This document shows positions 52,257 to 61,722 of a DNA stretch of 64,000 bases, piece by piece. This stretch comes from UBA11591 sp040220895 (GTDB lineage: Bacteria > Bacteroidota > Bacteroidia > Flavobacteriales_E > Vicingaceae). Location: contig JAVJVY010000019.1 of the NCBI GenBank assembly GCA_040220895.1, positions 62,001-126,000 of the forward strand, read 5' to 3'. The translations under genes and the position numbers were made by a program. Each line of letters opens with the position of its first letter. The first letter of the stretch is position 1. The notes beneath the pieces were generated by a model, which saw only the letters and a program-made list of their open reading frames with translations, was not told where the DNA came from and ran no database searches.

Positions 52257-53273
52257 ATGAATCGCTTAGTGTTACTTTTTCTGATTGGTGTATTTGCTTG
52301 TGGTCAAGCAAAAGAGGAGGATTCGGGGCTTAAGGATTATAGTTCCCTGAATGAAACTGATCTCATTTCTGCAATGAATAAGATTAATGAGTCATTGCGA
52401 AAAAACATCAGTGCTGATAATCTTTACCTGGAGCGATCGTTGATATTTCAAGCCGGGGGGGATCTGCAATCGGCCATGGCTGATATTGACCGGGCAATAA
52501 AACTTAATCCCAAAGTTCCTTCTTTCTATATTCAACAAGGTGAGCTGTTCTTGCGAATGAAGAATTTTAGGCAAGCGGAATTGGCTTTTCAAACTGCTGC
52601 TAAACTTGATGAGGAGAATGTTTCTTCCAGATTGAAACTTTCGGAATATTATTTTTATGCAAGGAGATTGCAAGAGGCAATGGACATGGCCAACGAGGCA
52701 TTGAGGATTGATGTCTATAATGATGAGGCATATTTCCTTAAAGGATTGATCCATCAGAATTCCGGTGACACGGCCTTAGCTATTTCAAGCTATCAAACAT
52801 GCGTGGAGCAGAACCCGGATTATTTCGAGGCCTATTTTCAGCTGGGCATATTGAGTGCCTTTCAAAAGAACAGGTTGGCAATTGATTATTATGACAACGC
52901 CATAAGAATTAAGCCCAGGGATGTTCAAACGTATTACAATAAAGGTTTGATCAGTCAGGAATTAGGAGAATACAACTTGGCGCTAAAAACGTATACGGAA
53001 CTATTGAGTATAGATCCAAACTACCGAGACGCACATTTTGCGATGGGATACGTCAACATGTTTTATTTAAAGCAATACAATCAGGCTTCGATTCATTTCA
53101 CGCGCGCCATTGAAGTTTCTCCTGATTATTATCAGGCCTACTACAACCGGGGATACTGTTATGAATTACTGGGAGATGTAAAAAGGGCAGAGATAGATTA
53201 CCGCAATGCCTTGAAAATTAAGCCTGATTATTCGCTGGCTGCCGAAGGAATGAGCCGTGTTACAAATTTTTAG
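52257..53273 (+). CDS. TPR-repeat lipoprotein
   Basis: 338 residues. The signal sequence ends in the lipobox VFAC (Cys15), then eight tetratricopeptide repeats cover residues 54-330, visible as A/Y-x-x-x-G-x-x-x-x-x-x-x-x-x-A-x-x-x-x-x-x-A-x-x-x-x-P units such as EAYFQLGILSAFQKNRLAI and DAHFAMGYVNMFYL. An outer-membrane or periplasmic scaffold for protein interactions is expected; the partner is unknown. It stands between recA and an ABC-F gene with ten bases to the latter. Confidence 0.85.
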   Translation: MNRLVLLFLIGVFACGQAKEEDSGLKDYSSLNETDLISAMNKINESLRKNISADNLYLERSLIFQAGGDLQSAMADIDRAIKLNPKVPSFYIQQGELFLRMKNFRQAELAFQTAAKLDEENVSSRLKLSEYYFYARRLQEAMDMANEALRIDVYNDEAYFLKGLIHQNSGDTALAISSYQTCVEQNPDYFEAYFQLGILSAFQKNRLAIDYYDNAIRIKPRDVQTYYNKGLISQELGEYNLALKTYTELLSIDPNYRDAHFAMGYVNMFYLKQYNQASIHFTRAIEVSPDYYQAYYNRGYCYELLGDVKRAEIDYRNALKIKPDYSLAAEGMSRVTNF

Positions 53274-53283
53274 ATGCTGATCT

Positions 53284-54966
53284 ATGAGTGACGAAAAGAT
53301 TATTTTTTCGATGCACCGCGTGAACAAGGTGCTGAATTCCGGTAAAACAATCATTAAAAATATTTCCTTGTCTTTTTTCTACGGGGCAAAGATCGGTATC
53401 ATTGGCCTGAACGGGGCAGGAAAATCAACCGTTCTCCGAATAATTGCCGGTCTGGATACATCTTTTCAAGGTGAGGTCATCATAGATAAGGCATATAGTG
53501 TTGGATTTCTGCCTCAAGAGCCTGAGTTGGATGATTCAAAAACAGTAAGGCAAATAGTGGAAGAAGGGGCATCAGATATAGTGCAGGTGTTAAAGGATTT
53601 TGAAGAAACAAATAATCGTTTTGGTGATTCGGATGTTCTGGAAAATCCCGAGAAAATGGAGGCTCTCATAAAAAAGCAAGCCGAAATCCAAGAGCGAATA
53701 GACCTGCTGGATGCCTGGGAGTTGGATAGTAAACTCAAGAGAGCCATGGACGCTTTGAATTGTCCGCCGGAAGAGAGCAAGATTGAGAAATTATCGGGCG
53801 GTGAGCGAAGAAGGGTAGCATTGGTCAGATTGCTCCTGATGGAACCCGATATCCTATTGTTGGATGAACCGACCAACCATTTGGATGCAGAATCGGTTTT
53901 TTGGCTTGAGCAACATCTTAAACAATACAAAGGAACAGTCATTGCCGTGACCCACGACCGGTATTTCCTTGACAACGTGTCCGGTTGGATCTTAGAATTG
54001 GACAGGGGAGAGGGCATACCTTGGAAGGGCAATTATTCCTCTTGGTTAGACCAAAAATCAAAAAGATTGGCAACAGAAGAGAAACAGGAAAGTCGAAGAC
54101 AGAAAATCTTACAGAGGGAACTGGAGTGGTCAAGAATGACTCCAAAAGCGCGACAAGCAAAATCTAAAGCAAGATTGAGCAGTTACGAAAAAATGCTTGG
54201 TGAAAAGGCCAAGGAAAAAATTGATAATCTGGAACTCTTCATCCCAAATGGTCAACGATTGGGAAATAAAGTGATTGAATTTGAAAAAGTCTCAAAAGCT
54301 TTTGACAATCAGGTCTTGGTCGAAGAGTTGAGTTTTAGCCTGCCACCAGCAGGTGTAGTGGGTGTAATCGGCCCAAATGGAGCAGGAAAAACAACTTTGT
54401 TTAGAATGATCATGGGTGAGGAGAAACCCGATTCAGGTGAGATACAAATTGGAGACACAGTCCAACTTGGATATGTGGATCAGCGCCATAAAGACGTTGA
54501 TCCCGAGAAGAGCGTTTGGGAAGTGGTTTCTGGTGGCCATGAAACTATCAGTATAGGTGGGAATGAAGTTAATTCAAGGGCATACCTGGCACAGTTTAAT
54601 TTTACCGGAGCTGATCAAAGTAAGAAGGTAAAAGTATTGTCAGGCGGAGAGAGAAACAGGCTTCATCTTGCCATGACCCTGAAACTTGAAGCGAATGTGC
54701 TATTACTCGATGAGCCTACAAACGACATCGACGTAAATACGCTCCGGGCACTGGAAGAAGGTATTGAAAATTTTGCCGGTTGTGCTGTGATCATTTCTCA
54801 CGACCGGTGGTTTCTGGATAGAGTTTGTACCCATATGTTGGCTTTTGAGGGCGATGCCGTTGTGAAGTATTTTGAAGGAGGTTTTACAGATTACGAAGAA
54901 AACCGAAGAAAAAGACTTGGTGAGCAAATTGAACGCTTTAAGTATAAAAAACTCGTGAAAAATTGA
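53284..54966 (+). CDS. ettA: ABC-F ATPase, EttA-like translational throttle
   Basis: 560 residues, two ABC modules without membrane helices: Walker A GLNGAGKST (41-49) and GPNGAGKTT, signatures LSGGERRR and LSGGERNR, Walker B LLLDEPTNHLD and LLLDEPTNDID. The segment GWILELDRGEGIPWKGNYSSWL with the arm between modules (SRMTPKARQAKSKARLSSYEKM) is typical of EttA, which binds the ribosomal E site and gates elongation by ATP level. The TTG of the next gene overlaps its stop as TTGA. Confidence 0.92.
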   Translation: MSDEKIIFSMHRVNKVLNSGKTIIKNISLSFFYGAKIGIIGLNGAGKSTVLRIIAGLDTSFQGEVIIDKAYSVGFLPQEPELDDSKTVRQIVEEGASDIVQVLKDFEETNNRFGDSDVLENPEKMEALIKKQAEIQERIDLLDAWELDSKLKRAMDALNCPPEESKIEKLSGGERRRVALVRLLLMEPDILLLDEPTNHLDAESVFWLEQHLKQYKGTVIAVTHDRYFLDNVSGWILELDRGEGIPWKGNYSSWLDQKSKRLATEEKQESRRQKILQRELEWSRMTPKARQAKSKARLSSYEKMLGEKAKEKIDNLELFIPNGQRLGNKVIEFEKVSKAFDNQVLVEELSFSLPPAGVVGVIGPNGAGKTTLFRMIMGEEKPDSGEIQIGDTVQLGYVDQRHKDVDPEKSVWEVVSGGHETISIGGNEVNSRAYLAQFNFTGADQSKKVKVLSGGERNRLHLAMTLKLEANVLLLDEPTNDIDVNTLRALEEGIENFAGCAVIISHDRWFLDRVCTHMLAFEGDAVVKYFEGGFTDYEENRRKRLGEQIERFKYKKLVKN

Positions 54967-55436
54967 AAATCTCCTTGCCGAAATCCACTAGGGTATTTCT
55001 ATCGCTGATCTTATTGTTATCTTCTTTTGCTTGCAAACAAAAAAAGGAGAACAAGGTACCGCTGATTATGACTTATACATGGCTTATTGGGACTTGGAAT
55101 TCTACTGAAAACCCTTCTGTATATGAACTATGGACCTTTCAGGATTCCGTATATATGGGCGAGGCAATTCGGATCATAAGTGGCGATACGATGCTGCTTG
55201 AAAAGATGTTCATAACTAAGGACTCTAATGGTCTGGATTTTACCGCTGTGCTCAGTGACACGATCGAAGCTGTTGTATTTGCGAGTTTTAACTTAACAGA
55301 GAACGTTCTTAATTTTTCGAATAAGAATCACGACTACCCAACAAACATCTCCTATTCGAAAATTGGAAATAACAGTCTGCGCGCAGAAGTTTCGGGAAAA
55401 GGGCGCAAGGAGCGCTTTTTATTCGTTCGCCGTTAA
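54963..55436 (+). CDS. DUF6265 lipoprotein
   Basis: 157 residues from a TTG at 54963 overlapping the ettA stop. The signal has a lipobox SSFAC. The mature part begins WLIGTWNSTENPSVYELW, then a GEAIRI strand, EKMFI and FSNKNHDYPTNISY, the WLxGxW...HDFP-type pattern of DUF6265/lipocalin-like beta-barrel proteins of unknown role. Its 3' end overlaps the convergent methyltransferase by 18 bases. Confidence 0.75.
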   Translation: MKISLPKSTRVFLSLILLLSSFACKQKKENKVPLIMTYTWLIGTWNSTENPSVYELWTFQDSVYMGEAIRIISGDTMLLEKMFITKDSNGLDFTAVLSDTIEAVVFASFNLTENVLNFSNKNHDYPTNISYSKIGNNSLRAEVSGKGRKERFLFVRR

Positions 55437-56639
55437 TTTTTTGGTCACGAGTAAAACCGTCTTACCCATCTGATCCCTGCATGCTATCAAATGAAGGTCA
55501 TTTCCCTCTTTTAATTTCAGCTTAGTAAGAATTTCACTAGGTTGAAGGTGAAAATTTCTGGCATGTACCGTAAAAGAATGGTCGTTAAACTTTTCCTTGA
55601 AATCTTCTTTCTTCATTCTTATGGTACTGATCAATTCAAAAGATTGTCCCGGAAAATCAGGTAGTTTGTACTTCCCGGTGTAAACATGACTGTTATTTGA
55701 AATTTTCTTCAACTTATAATCTCTGGCCAGTGATCTGTAGGCACCTGCTTTTACTATAGCCGTCATGGGCAGATAAATGTAGTTTTCCGGCCTTCCCAGT
55801 TGATTTGGAATCAATTTTTCCTCGCTAAGAGAGAACTGGTATGAAATTTGCCCATTTTTCCGAAGGTCAATGCAGTGAACCTTTAGGTCATCACTCAGAT
55901 TAGATGCGCAATGTAACAGAACCTCTTTGCATTCATTTTTTAAAGAAAGGACGTAAATTTCCTTATTACCTGGAACATATTGTGCAAGAAAATTCAGATC
56001 GCTTATAGGGCTGAATTTAATGAGGAGATTTCTGCACTTTGAGTTAACTAAATTGTATACCTCTGGAATTTTTGGGCTGTATTCATCCAAATCCTTTAAT
56101 CGTTGTCCCCTTGATCTTCTTGAAGGATCTAGGTAAATAAGGTCGGCAACTTCATCGAAATTCTTGAGAACCTCTTCTGCAGATTTATTTTGGAAACCTA
56201 CATTTTTTACTCCTAGATTCTGTAAATTCTGTTTAGCGATAGCATATAAAGCCTGATTTTGCTCAATGAAAACTACGCTGTCGAAATGTTTTGCAAAATA
56301 GTAGGTGTCCACACCAAATCCACCGGTCAGATCGAGGCACAAGTCGCCTCCAAAAAGTGATGCTTTGTACGAAGCCGTCAGGGAAGAACTTGACTGCTCC
56401 AGATTTTCTGATGGAGGGTAAAGAATGTCGGTTCGGCCAGCTAGATGGGTGAATTTTAATTCGCTGATGAACCGGCCTTTGACCTGATCACTAATGAATG
56501 CCCTTTGGTGAATTGGCAACGATTGAACTTGACCTTGTGGATAGGTGTCTGTTTCTTCGGAAATTCGGTCAATTGCTGTTAACAATTCAGGATCCTTCCA
56601 AAGTTCAGTATAGTTTGCACTCTTTTCACTGGATCTCAT
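55419..56639 (-). CDS. Class I SAM-dependent methyltransferase with THUMP-like C-terminus
   Basis: 406 residues from the ATG at 56639, overlapping the upstream stop by 14 bases; earlier starts extend further. A Rossmann methyltransferase core around residues 95-220 has LCLDLTGGFGVDTYYFAKHF (SAM motif I), VVFIEQNQ, and DLIYLDPSRRSRGQR (an NPPY-like motif IV variant). The C-terminal part is a ferredoxin-like plus THUMP-like region as in the PG_1098 family. Probable RNA methyltransferase; target unknown. It is the last gene of the rsmE - DUF4159 - methyltransferase run. Confidence 0.82.
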   Translation of the reverse strand: MRSSEKSANYTELWKDPELLTAIDRISEETDTYPQGQVQSLPIHQRAFISDQVKGRFISELKFTHLAGRTDILYPPSENLEQSSSSLTASYKASLFGGDLCLDLTGGFGVDTYYFAKHFDSVVFIEQNQALYAIAKQNLQNLGVKNVGFQNKSAEEVLKNFDEVADLIYLDPSRRSRGQRLKDLDEYSPKIPEVYNLVNSKCRNLLIKFSPISDLNFLAQYVPGNKEIYVLSLKNECKEVLLHCASNLSDDLKVHCIDLRKNGQISYQFSLSEEKLIPNQLGRPENYIYLPMTAIVKAGAYRSLARDYKLKKISNNSHVYTGKYKLPDFPGQSFELISTIRMKKEDFKEKFNDHSFTVHARNFHLQPSEILTKLKLKEGNDLHLIACRDQMGKTVLLVTKKLTANE

Positions 56640-57300
56640 CGCCCATAAAAGTGAATTGCAGAATATTCGCACCCATTTTTAACGCCATCATTCGTTTCTC
56701 CTGACTGTCTTTGTGCACTTCCGCCGATTCCCATCCATCTCCAAGATCGGACTGCGAGGAGTAAAAACAAACTAAACGACCATTCCAAAATATTCCAAAG
56801 CCCCTTGCTTCTTTACCGTCATGTTCGTGAATTTTTGGAAGCCCTTCATTAAAATCGAATTCCTGATGGTAGATGGAATGGTTCCAGGGGAGTTCAACAA
56901 AATCCGCTTCCGGGAAAACTTTTTTCATTTCACGCCTTACAAATAGATCCATACCATAGTTGTCATCAATGTGAAGAAATCCACCGGCAATAAGGTAATT
57001 CCTGAGATTCTCTGCTTCGCGATCGCTGAATGCGACATTACCGTGACCGGTCATATGAATCCAGGGATAATTGAATAACTCAGCGCTTCCTACTTCTACT
57101 ATTTCCTGCTGGGGATCGATATTGGTGCCAACATTTCTGTTGGTGAAGATCACTAAGTTTTTCAACGAAGTTTCGAGATTTGCATACCAATCGCCTCCCC
57201 CACGGTATTTTAATAGGCCTATTTTACACGAATACTGCTGAGCATGAGCTGTTGATATACCAGAGAGGATAATGGTGAATATTATAATTGCCTTTCTCAT
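56626..57300 (-). CDS. DUF4159 domain secreted protein
   Basis: 224 residues. Signal peptide (cleavage after AHAQ), then the DUF4159 domain: GLLKYRGGGDWYANLETSL, FNYPWIHMTGHGNVAFSDREAENLRNYL, GGFLHIDDNYG and FPEADFVELPWNHSIYHQEFDF. Proteins of this family belong to the class I glutamine amidotransferase-like superfamily and lie near MoxR/vWA genes in some genomes, but not here. Function unknown. ATGA overlap with rsmE. Confidence 0.85.
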   Translation of the reverse strand: MRKAIIIFTIILSGISTAHAQQYSCKIGLLKYRGGGDWYANLETSLKNLVIFTNRNVGTNIDPQQEIVEVGSAELFNYPWIHMTGHGNVAFSDREAENLRNYLIAGGFLHIDDNYGMDLFVRREMKKVFPEADFVELPWNHSIYHQEFDFNEGLPKIHEHDGKEARGFGIFWNGRLVCFYSSQSDLGDGWESAEVHKDSQEKRMMALKMGANILQFTFMGDEIQ

Positions 57301-57992
57301 TTCTTCTGCATGTGAAAATACGCAGAAACTGCAATAGAAGCACTTTCTGCCCGCAGTACATTTGGTCCTAGGTTCACCGGTAGGTAGTTGTTTCTCGAAA
57401 TAAGTGACGCTTCTTCACTTGTAAATCCCCCTTCGGGTCCGATGATAGTACTAACTTCATGTTTATAGTCCACCTTTTTCAATGAAACTGAATATTCATT
57501 GCCGATTGTTGCGGCTAGCTTTGTTTGAGACTTATCCTGCAACACAAAGTGTTCAAGAGAGACTGGATCAGTAATTTCAATCAAAAAAGGATTGCCTGAT
57601 TGCTTCAAAGCCGAAATAGCGATACGCATCAATCGTTCTTTTTTAATAATTTTTCTCTCGGTGCGCTCACAAAGGATAGGCACAATGCGTTTTACCCCCA
57701 TTTCAGAAGCCTTTTCCACAAGGAATTCAAAGCGATCATTGAACTTTAGAGGGCTAACAGCAAGGCACAGCGAAGGGTCTCTAGGATTAAACACTTTTTC
57801 GGCATAAACTTCTATTGTGGCTTTTTTTTTGGACAGGTCAAGGATTCGGACAGAAAAAACGCTTCCAGAGCCGTTGAGTATTTCTATTTCATCTAAGTTT
57901 TTGAGTCTGAGCGATTTTGAAGCGTGCCTGCTCTCTTCTTCGGATAAAGCGTTGGTTTCAAGAGAGCAATCTGGGATATAAAAAGAGGCCAT
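57297..57992 (-). CDS. rsmE: 16S rRNA m3U1498 methyltransferase
   Basis: 231 residues. SPOUT-class enzyme methylating U1498 of 16S rRNA. The family signature IGPEGGFTSEE and LGPNVLRAESASIAV (the knotted SAM-binding region) are present, together with SPLKFNDRFEFLVEKASEMGV in the central part and HASKSLRLKNLDEIEI in the N-terminal PUA-like domain. An exact -7 box lies 5 bases upstream of its ATG. Confidence 0.95.
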   Translation of the reverse strand: MASFYIPDCSLETNALSEEESRHASKSLRLKNLDEIEILNGSGSVFSVRILDLSKKKATIEVYAEKVFNPRDPSLCLAVSPLKFNDRFEFLVEKASEMGVKRIVPILCERTERKIIKKERLMRIAISALKQSGNPFLIEITDPVSLEHFVLQDKSQTKLAATIGNEYSVSLKKVDYKHEVSTIIGPEGGFTSEEASLISRNNYLPVNLGPNVLRAESASIAVSAYFHMQKK

Positions 57993-57997
57993 GGTCT

Positions 57998-58005
57998 CAA
58001 AAATA
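57998..58005 (-). promoter_or_regulatory. Candidate -7 box TATTTTTG of the rsmE operon
   Basis: Exact TAnnTTTG on the minus strand, five bases before the rsmE ATG (57992). No TTTG at normal -33 spacing. Confidence 0.4.
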
Positions 58006-58187
58006 TAGAATCCAAAGTAGCCTTTGTTATTAATTCCAATTTTAAAGGTGATGAATCTTTACAATTATTTGTATTATTGCAGTAACAAACCACTCCTATA
58101 TCCCCAATTGGATGGTTCGTTCCAAAAGTTGAATTCGTCCCTTTTTTGGTAAATCACTTTAATTGACCCCTTCTAATTGAAACTTCA

Positions 58188-59786
58188 ATGTACGATATTC
58201 ATGAGTTGAATAAAAAACTCGTTTCAGACCTGCGTGTAATCGCAGAAGGCCTTGAAATTAAAAAGGCAGATAAGCTTAAAAAGGAAGAATTGATCTATCA
58301 GATCCTTGATCAGCAGGCTATATCGCCTGACAAGGAAGACTCGAGCGATTCAACTGAAAAGCCTGAGGTAAAAGTTGCTCAGGAGAAAAAGGATGTCCCA
58401 GACAAGGAAAGAAAGGACATTCGTCCAGATAATAGGCTACCCCGCGATAACAATCGAGAAAAGAGGCCAAATGACCGTCCGTCAAAAGAGCATCCGTCAA
58501 GAAATGAAGACAAACAGGTAAATCCACGTCAAACAAATCGCCCGGAAAGACGCGATGGACCAGGGTCTAGGGAAAGAGGTCCTCAGGAACAAGGCGATCG
58601 AAGGGAACAGAATAAGCCGCGCTTCGAACAAAAGGAACGAAAACCGAAAGAAGAGGAATTCAATTTTGATGGAATCATCGTCGCTGAAGGAGTATTGGAA
58701 ATCATGCAAGATGGCTATGGTTTTCTTAGGAGTTCAGATTACAATTACTTGAATTCTCCCGACGACGTGTACATCTCTCAATCTCAAATAAAATTATTTG
58801 GCTTGAAAACGGGTGATACCGTACGGGGAAGTATTCGACCACCAAAAGAAGGTGAAAAGTACTTTCCTCTGATAAAGGTAGACAAGATCAATGGCAGAGA
58901 CCCCAATTTTGTTCGGGATCGTGTACCATTTGATTATCTGACCCCACTGTTTCCACAAGAAAAATTCACTATAGCAAAAAGCACGGGCAAGCTTAATTTA
59001 TCAACCCGTGTTATAGATCTTTTTACACCTATTGGTAAAGGTCAACGAGGCTTAATCGTTGCTCAACCCAAAACTGGTAAAACAACGTTGCTCAAAGATG
59101 TGGCCAACGCGATTGCAGAAAATCACCCGGAAGTATACATGATTATTTTACTCGTGGATGAACGACCCGAAGAAGTTACCGACATGCAGCGCAGTGTGCG
59201 GGCCGAAGTCATTGCATCTACTTTCGACGAACCGGCTGAGCGACACGTAAAAGTTGCAAATATCGTATTGGAAAAGGCCAAGCGAATGGTAGAATGCGGA
59301 CATGATGTAATTATATTGCTCGACTCAATCACCAGGCTGGCCAGGGCGTACAATACGGTTTCTCCGGCTTCTGGAAAGGTACTCTCAGGTGGTGTCGACG
59401 CGAATGCACTGCACAAACCCAAGCGCTTTTTTGGTGCTGCCAGAAAGATCGAGGATGGAGGTTCACTTACAATTTTGGCCACAGCACTGACGGAGACGGG
59501 CTCTAAAATGGATGAGGTCATTTTTGAAGAATTTAAAGGAACGGGCAATATGGAACTTCAACTTGACAGGAAACTATCAAACAGAAGGCTTTATCCAGCC
59601 ATTGATATTATTGCTTCTAGTACACGTAGAGAAGACCTTCTACTTGGAAAAGAAGTCACTCAAAAAATGTGGATCCTGCGAAATCACATAGCGGATATGA
59701 ACCCAATCGAAGCCATGGAATTTCTGAAGACAAGGATGACGTCCACCAAGAACAACGAGGAATTCCTGATTTCTATGAATAGCTAA
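58188..59786 (+). CDS. rho: Transcription termination factor Rho with Bacteroidota-type insertion
   Basis: 532 residues, about 110 longer than E. coli Rho. Residues 1-45 are the N-terminal helical domain; 50-158 is a charged Arg/Asp/Lys/Pro/Gln-rich insertion; 166-235 a cold-shock RNA-binding fold (DGYGFLRSSDYNYL); then the hexameric ATPase with P-loop QPKTGKTT (about 293-300), Walker B LLVDERPEEVTD and R-loop ILLDSITRLARAYN. The insertion is common in Bacteroidota and is thought to affect RNA binding or solubility. The 195-base upstream gap has no clear promoter. It terminates untranslated or stalled transcripts. Confidence 0.95.
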   Translation: MYDIHELNKKLVSDLRVIAEGLEIKKADKLKKEELIYQILDQQAISPDKEDSSDSTEKPEVKVAQEKKDVPDKERKDIRPDNRLPRDNNREKRPNDRPSKEHPSRNEDKQVNPRQTNRPERRDGPGSRERGPQEQGDRREQNKPRFEQKERKPKEEEFNFDGIIVAEGVLEIMQDGYGFLRSSDYNYLNSPDDVYISQSQIKLFGLKTGDTVRGSIRPPKEGEKYFPLIKVDKINGRDPNFVRDRVPFDYLTPLFPQEKFTIAKSTGKLNLSTRVIDLFTPIGKGQRGLIVAQPKTGKTTLLKDVANAIAENHPEVYMIILLVDERPEEVTDMQRSVRAEVIASTFDEPAERHVKVANIVLEKAKRMVECGHDVIILLDSITRLARAYNTVSPASGKVLSGGVDANALHKPKRFFGAARKIEDGGSLTILATALTETGSKMDEVIFEEFKGTGNMELQLDRKLSNRRLYPAIDIIASSTRREDLLLGKEVTQKMWILRNHIADMNPIEAMEFLKTRMTSTKNNEEFLISMNS

Positions 59787-59788
59787 GG

Positions 59789-60286
59789 GTGTATTTCAAG
59801 ATTGCGGGTTATATGACTTTGGCCGCAGTTGCAGCAAAGCTTCTGCTTTTTCTAATTGGGCTACCTCAACAAGAAATGGCCATTTATACCATGTTCATTA
59901 ATTTACTGGTCATTTTGGTCGGCAGTTTTTTTACTGTTAGAGGCTACCGCCTTGCAACTCCGGGATCAACGTTAAAATCAGAATTCAAAGCCGGAATGAG
60001 GTCTGTAGCGATCTTTTCCCTGTTGCTAAGCGTGTTTGTTTTGGTTTACTACAATTATATTGATACGCACTATTTTGAGTTTATGATTGATGACCGAATG
60101 GCTCTGGCTGAAAAGGAGCTGATCAATAATCCCGACATCAATCTTGAACAAGTTCGGAAAACAGGCGAAATGCTTTTTACCCCTCGCGTTCATGCTACGA
60201 TCACCTTATTTGGTCTGACAGCAGCTGGAGCGGTGTATACCCTGTTATTGGTCGTATTGACCAGAAAGGTATTGAAACTGCGCTAA
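59789..60286 (+). CDS. DUF4199 membrane protein
   Basis: 165 residues from a GTG at 59789, two bases after the rho stop. Four membrane helices. The charged segment DIDT-like YYNYIDTHYFEFMIDDRMALAEKELINN between helices three and four is typical of DUF4199, a family of unknown function in Bacteroidota. Its 3' end overlaps the convergent mpl gene by four bases. Confidence 0.8.
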   Translation: MYFKIAGYMTLAAVAAKLLLFLIGLPQQEMAIYTMFINLLVILVGSFFTVRGYRLATPGSTLKSEFKAGMRSVAIFSLLLSVFVLVYYNYIDTHYFEFMIDDRMALAEKELINNPDINLEQVRKTGEMLFTPRVHATITLFGLTAAGAVYTLLLVVLTRKVLKLR

Positions 60287-61638
60287 AAAGAGTTTGTCGC
60301 GAGAATATCTTCCATTTTCAATCCTCCAAAATTTCCGGAACTCATTACAAGAAAAAGCTGATGCTCGGGTAAGCGGGTTCTGATTTCTTCAAGCAGATCA
60401 GATGTTTGGTCTACGACTATCAGGTCCTTCCTTTTAAACGCACTTTTAATCTCACTGGGATTAATAGCATCGAGTTTTTTGTGTTTGACAGTTTCTGGAC
60501 TGTAGTAAACCAAAGCGGTATCTGCAGCATCCATACAGCCTCCATATTCAGCTAAAAATTCTTTGTTGAGACTGCTAAACGTGTGTAATTCCATTAATGC
60601 CATTAGTTTCTTTTTGGGAAACTGCTCTTTACAAGCCAGAACTGTGGCTTTTAATTTTGAAGGAGAATGCGCAAAATCCTTATACACGGTAAGTTTTTCA
60701 CTTGATCTTACCAGTTCGAGACGGTTGGAAGCCCCCTCAAAAGTTTTAATAGCTCGATTGAAATCTACCGCTGCTATGCCCAATTCTGTGCAAATTAGTC
60801 TGGCTCCTTGAAGATTTTGTAAATTGTGTTTACCAAAGATCGAGATCTCGATCTCTTCTTGGCCAAAAGTGAGATACGTGGATCCGTCTCTGAGGATATG
60901 CTCAGCTTCGGTATACGGAATGCTTTTTATTTCATTTCTGGATTTTTCAACCTGATCTTTCAATGCTTGGTCTCCATTGAAATAGATCAGACTTCCGCCT
61001 TTTTCAATGCTACTGATGAAGCTCTCAAAGGCCTTGTGATAACTTTTAATATCCGGGTATACATTGATGTGATCCCAGGCTATACCTGTAATCAGCGCAA
61101 CGTGTGGCTTATACCAGAGAAACTTTGCCTTCATATCAATTGGCGATGAAAAATATTCATCTCCCTCTAAAACAATCAATGGTGCATCCGACAGGCTAAC
61201 CATGGTCTCGAATCCACTGATCTGGGCACCGACCATAAAATCGAATTTGACCTTCAATTCTTTTAATACGTGCAGAACCATCGAAGTTGTGCTCGTTTTT
61301 CCATGGCTGCCGGCAATGACGACCCTTTTTTTATTTAAGCTGCTGTTATAAATGTATTCCGGATAGGACATGATTTGCAATCCCATTTGTTTAGCAGCTT
61401 GTAGTTCCGGATTGTCGGAACGGGCGTGCATGCCTAAAATGACTAAATCCATCCCTTCATTTATATTATCTGAACTCCAACCAACACTTAAAGGCAACAG
61501 ACCATGTTTGGCCAATCTTGAATAGCTAGGCTCAAAGATCTCATCGTCTGAACCGCTGACATCATGTCCGTTAATCTTCAAGGCAATGGCCAGGTTATGC
61601 ATGGCCGCTCCTCCAATGGCTATAAGGTGAATTCGCAC
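60283..61638 (-). CDS. mpl: UDP-N-acetylmuramate:L-Ala-gamma-D-Glu-mDAP ligase (peptidoglycan recycling)
   Basis: 451 residues from a GTG at 61638. It attaches recovered murein tripeptide to UDP-MurNAc. Mur-ligase P-loop GSHGKTSTT (110-118), DFMVGAQISGF, ITGIAWDHINVYPD, FEGASNRLEL and DFAHSPSK distinguish it from MurC, which has AGTHGKTTT and a different start. Soluble, cytoplasmic. It is divergent from the MBL hydrolase gene and converges on the DUF4199 gene. Confidence 0.9.
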   Translation of the reverse strand: MRIHLIAIGGAAMHNLAIALKINGHDVSGSDDEIFEPSYSRLAKHGLLPLSVGWSSDNINEGMDLVILGMHARSDNPELQAAKQMGLQIMSYPEYIYNSSLNKKRVVIAGSHGKTSTTSMVLHVLKELKVKFDFMVGAQISGFETMVSLSDAPLIVLEGDEYFSSPIDMKAKFLWYKPHVALITGIAWDHINVYPDIKSYHKAFESFISSIEKGGSLIYFNGDQALKDQVEKSRNEIKSIPYTEAEHILRDGSTYLTFGQEEIEISIFGKHNLQNLQGARLICTELGIAAVDFNRAIKTFEGASNRLELVRSSEKLTVYKDFAHSPSKLKATVLACKEQFPKKKLMALMELHTFSSLNKEFLAEYGGCMDAADTALVYYSPETVKHKKLDAINPSEIKSAFKRKDLIVVDQTSDLLEEIRTRLPEHQLFLVMSSGNFGGLKMEDILATNSF

Positions 61639-61722
61639 GGTTTACAATAATAAATAATCGCAGCCTGCTTTTCCCGCATTCATTATCTTGCAAGGCAAAT
61701 TTTATTCACAAATTGCATAACC

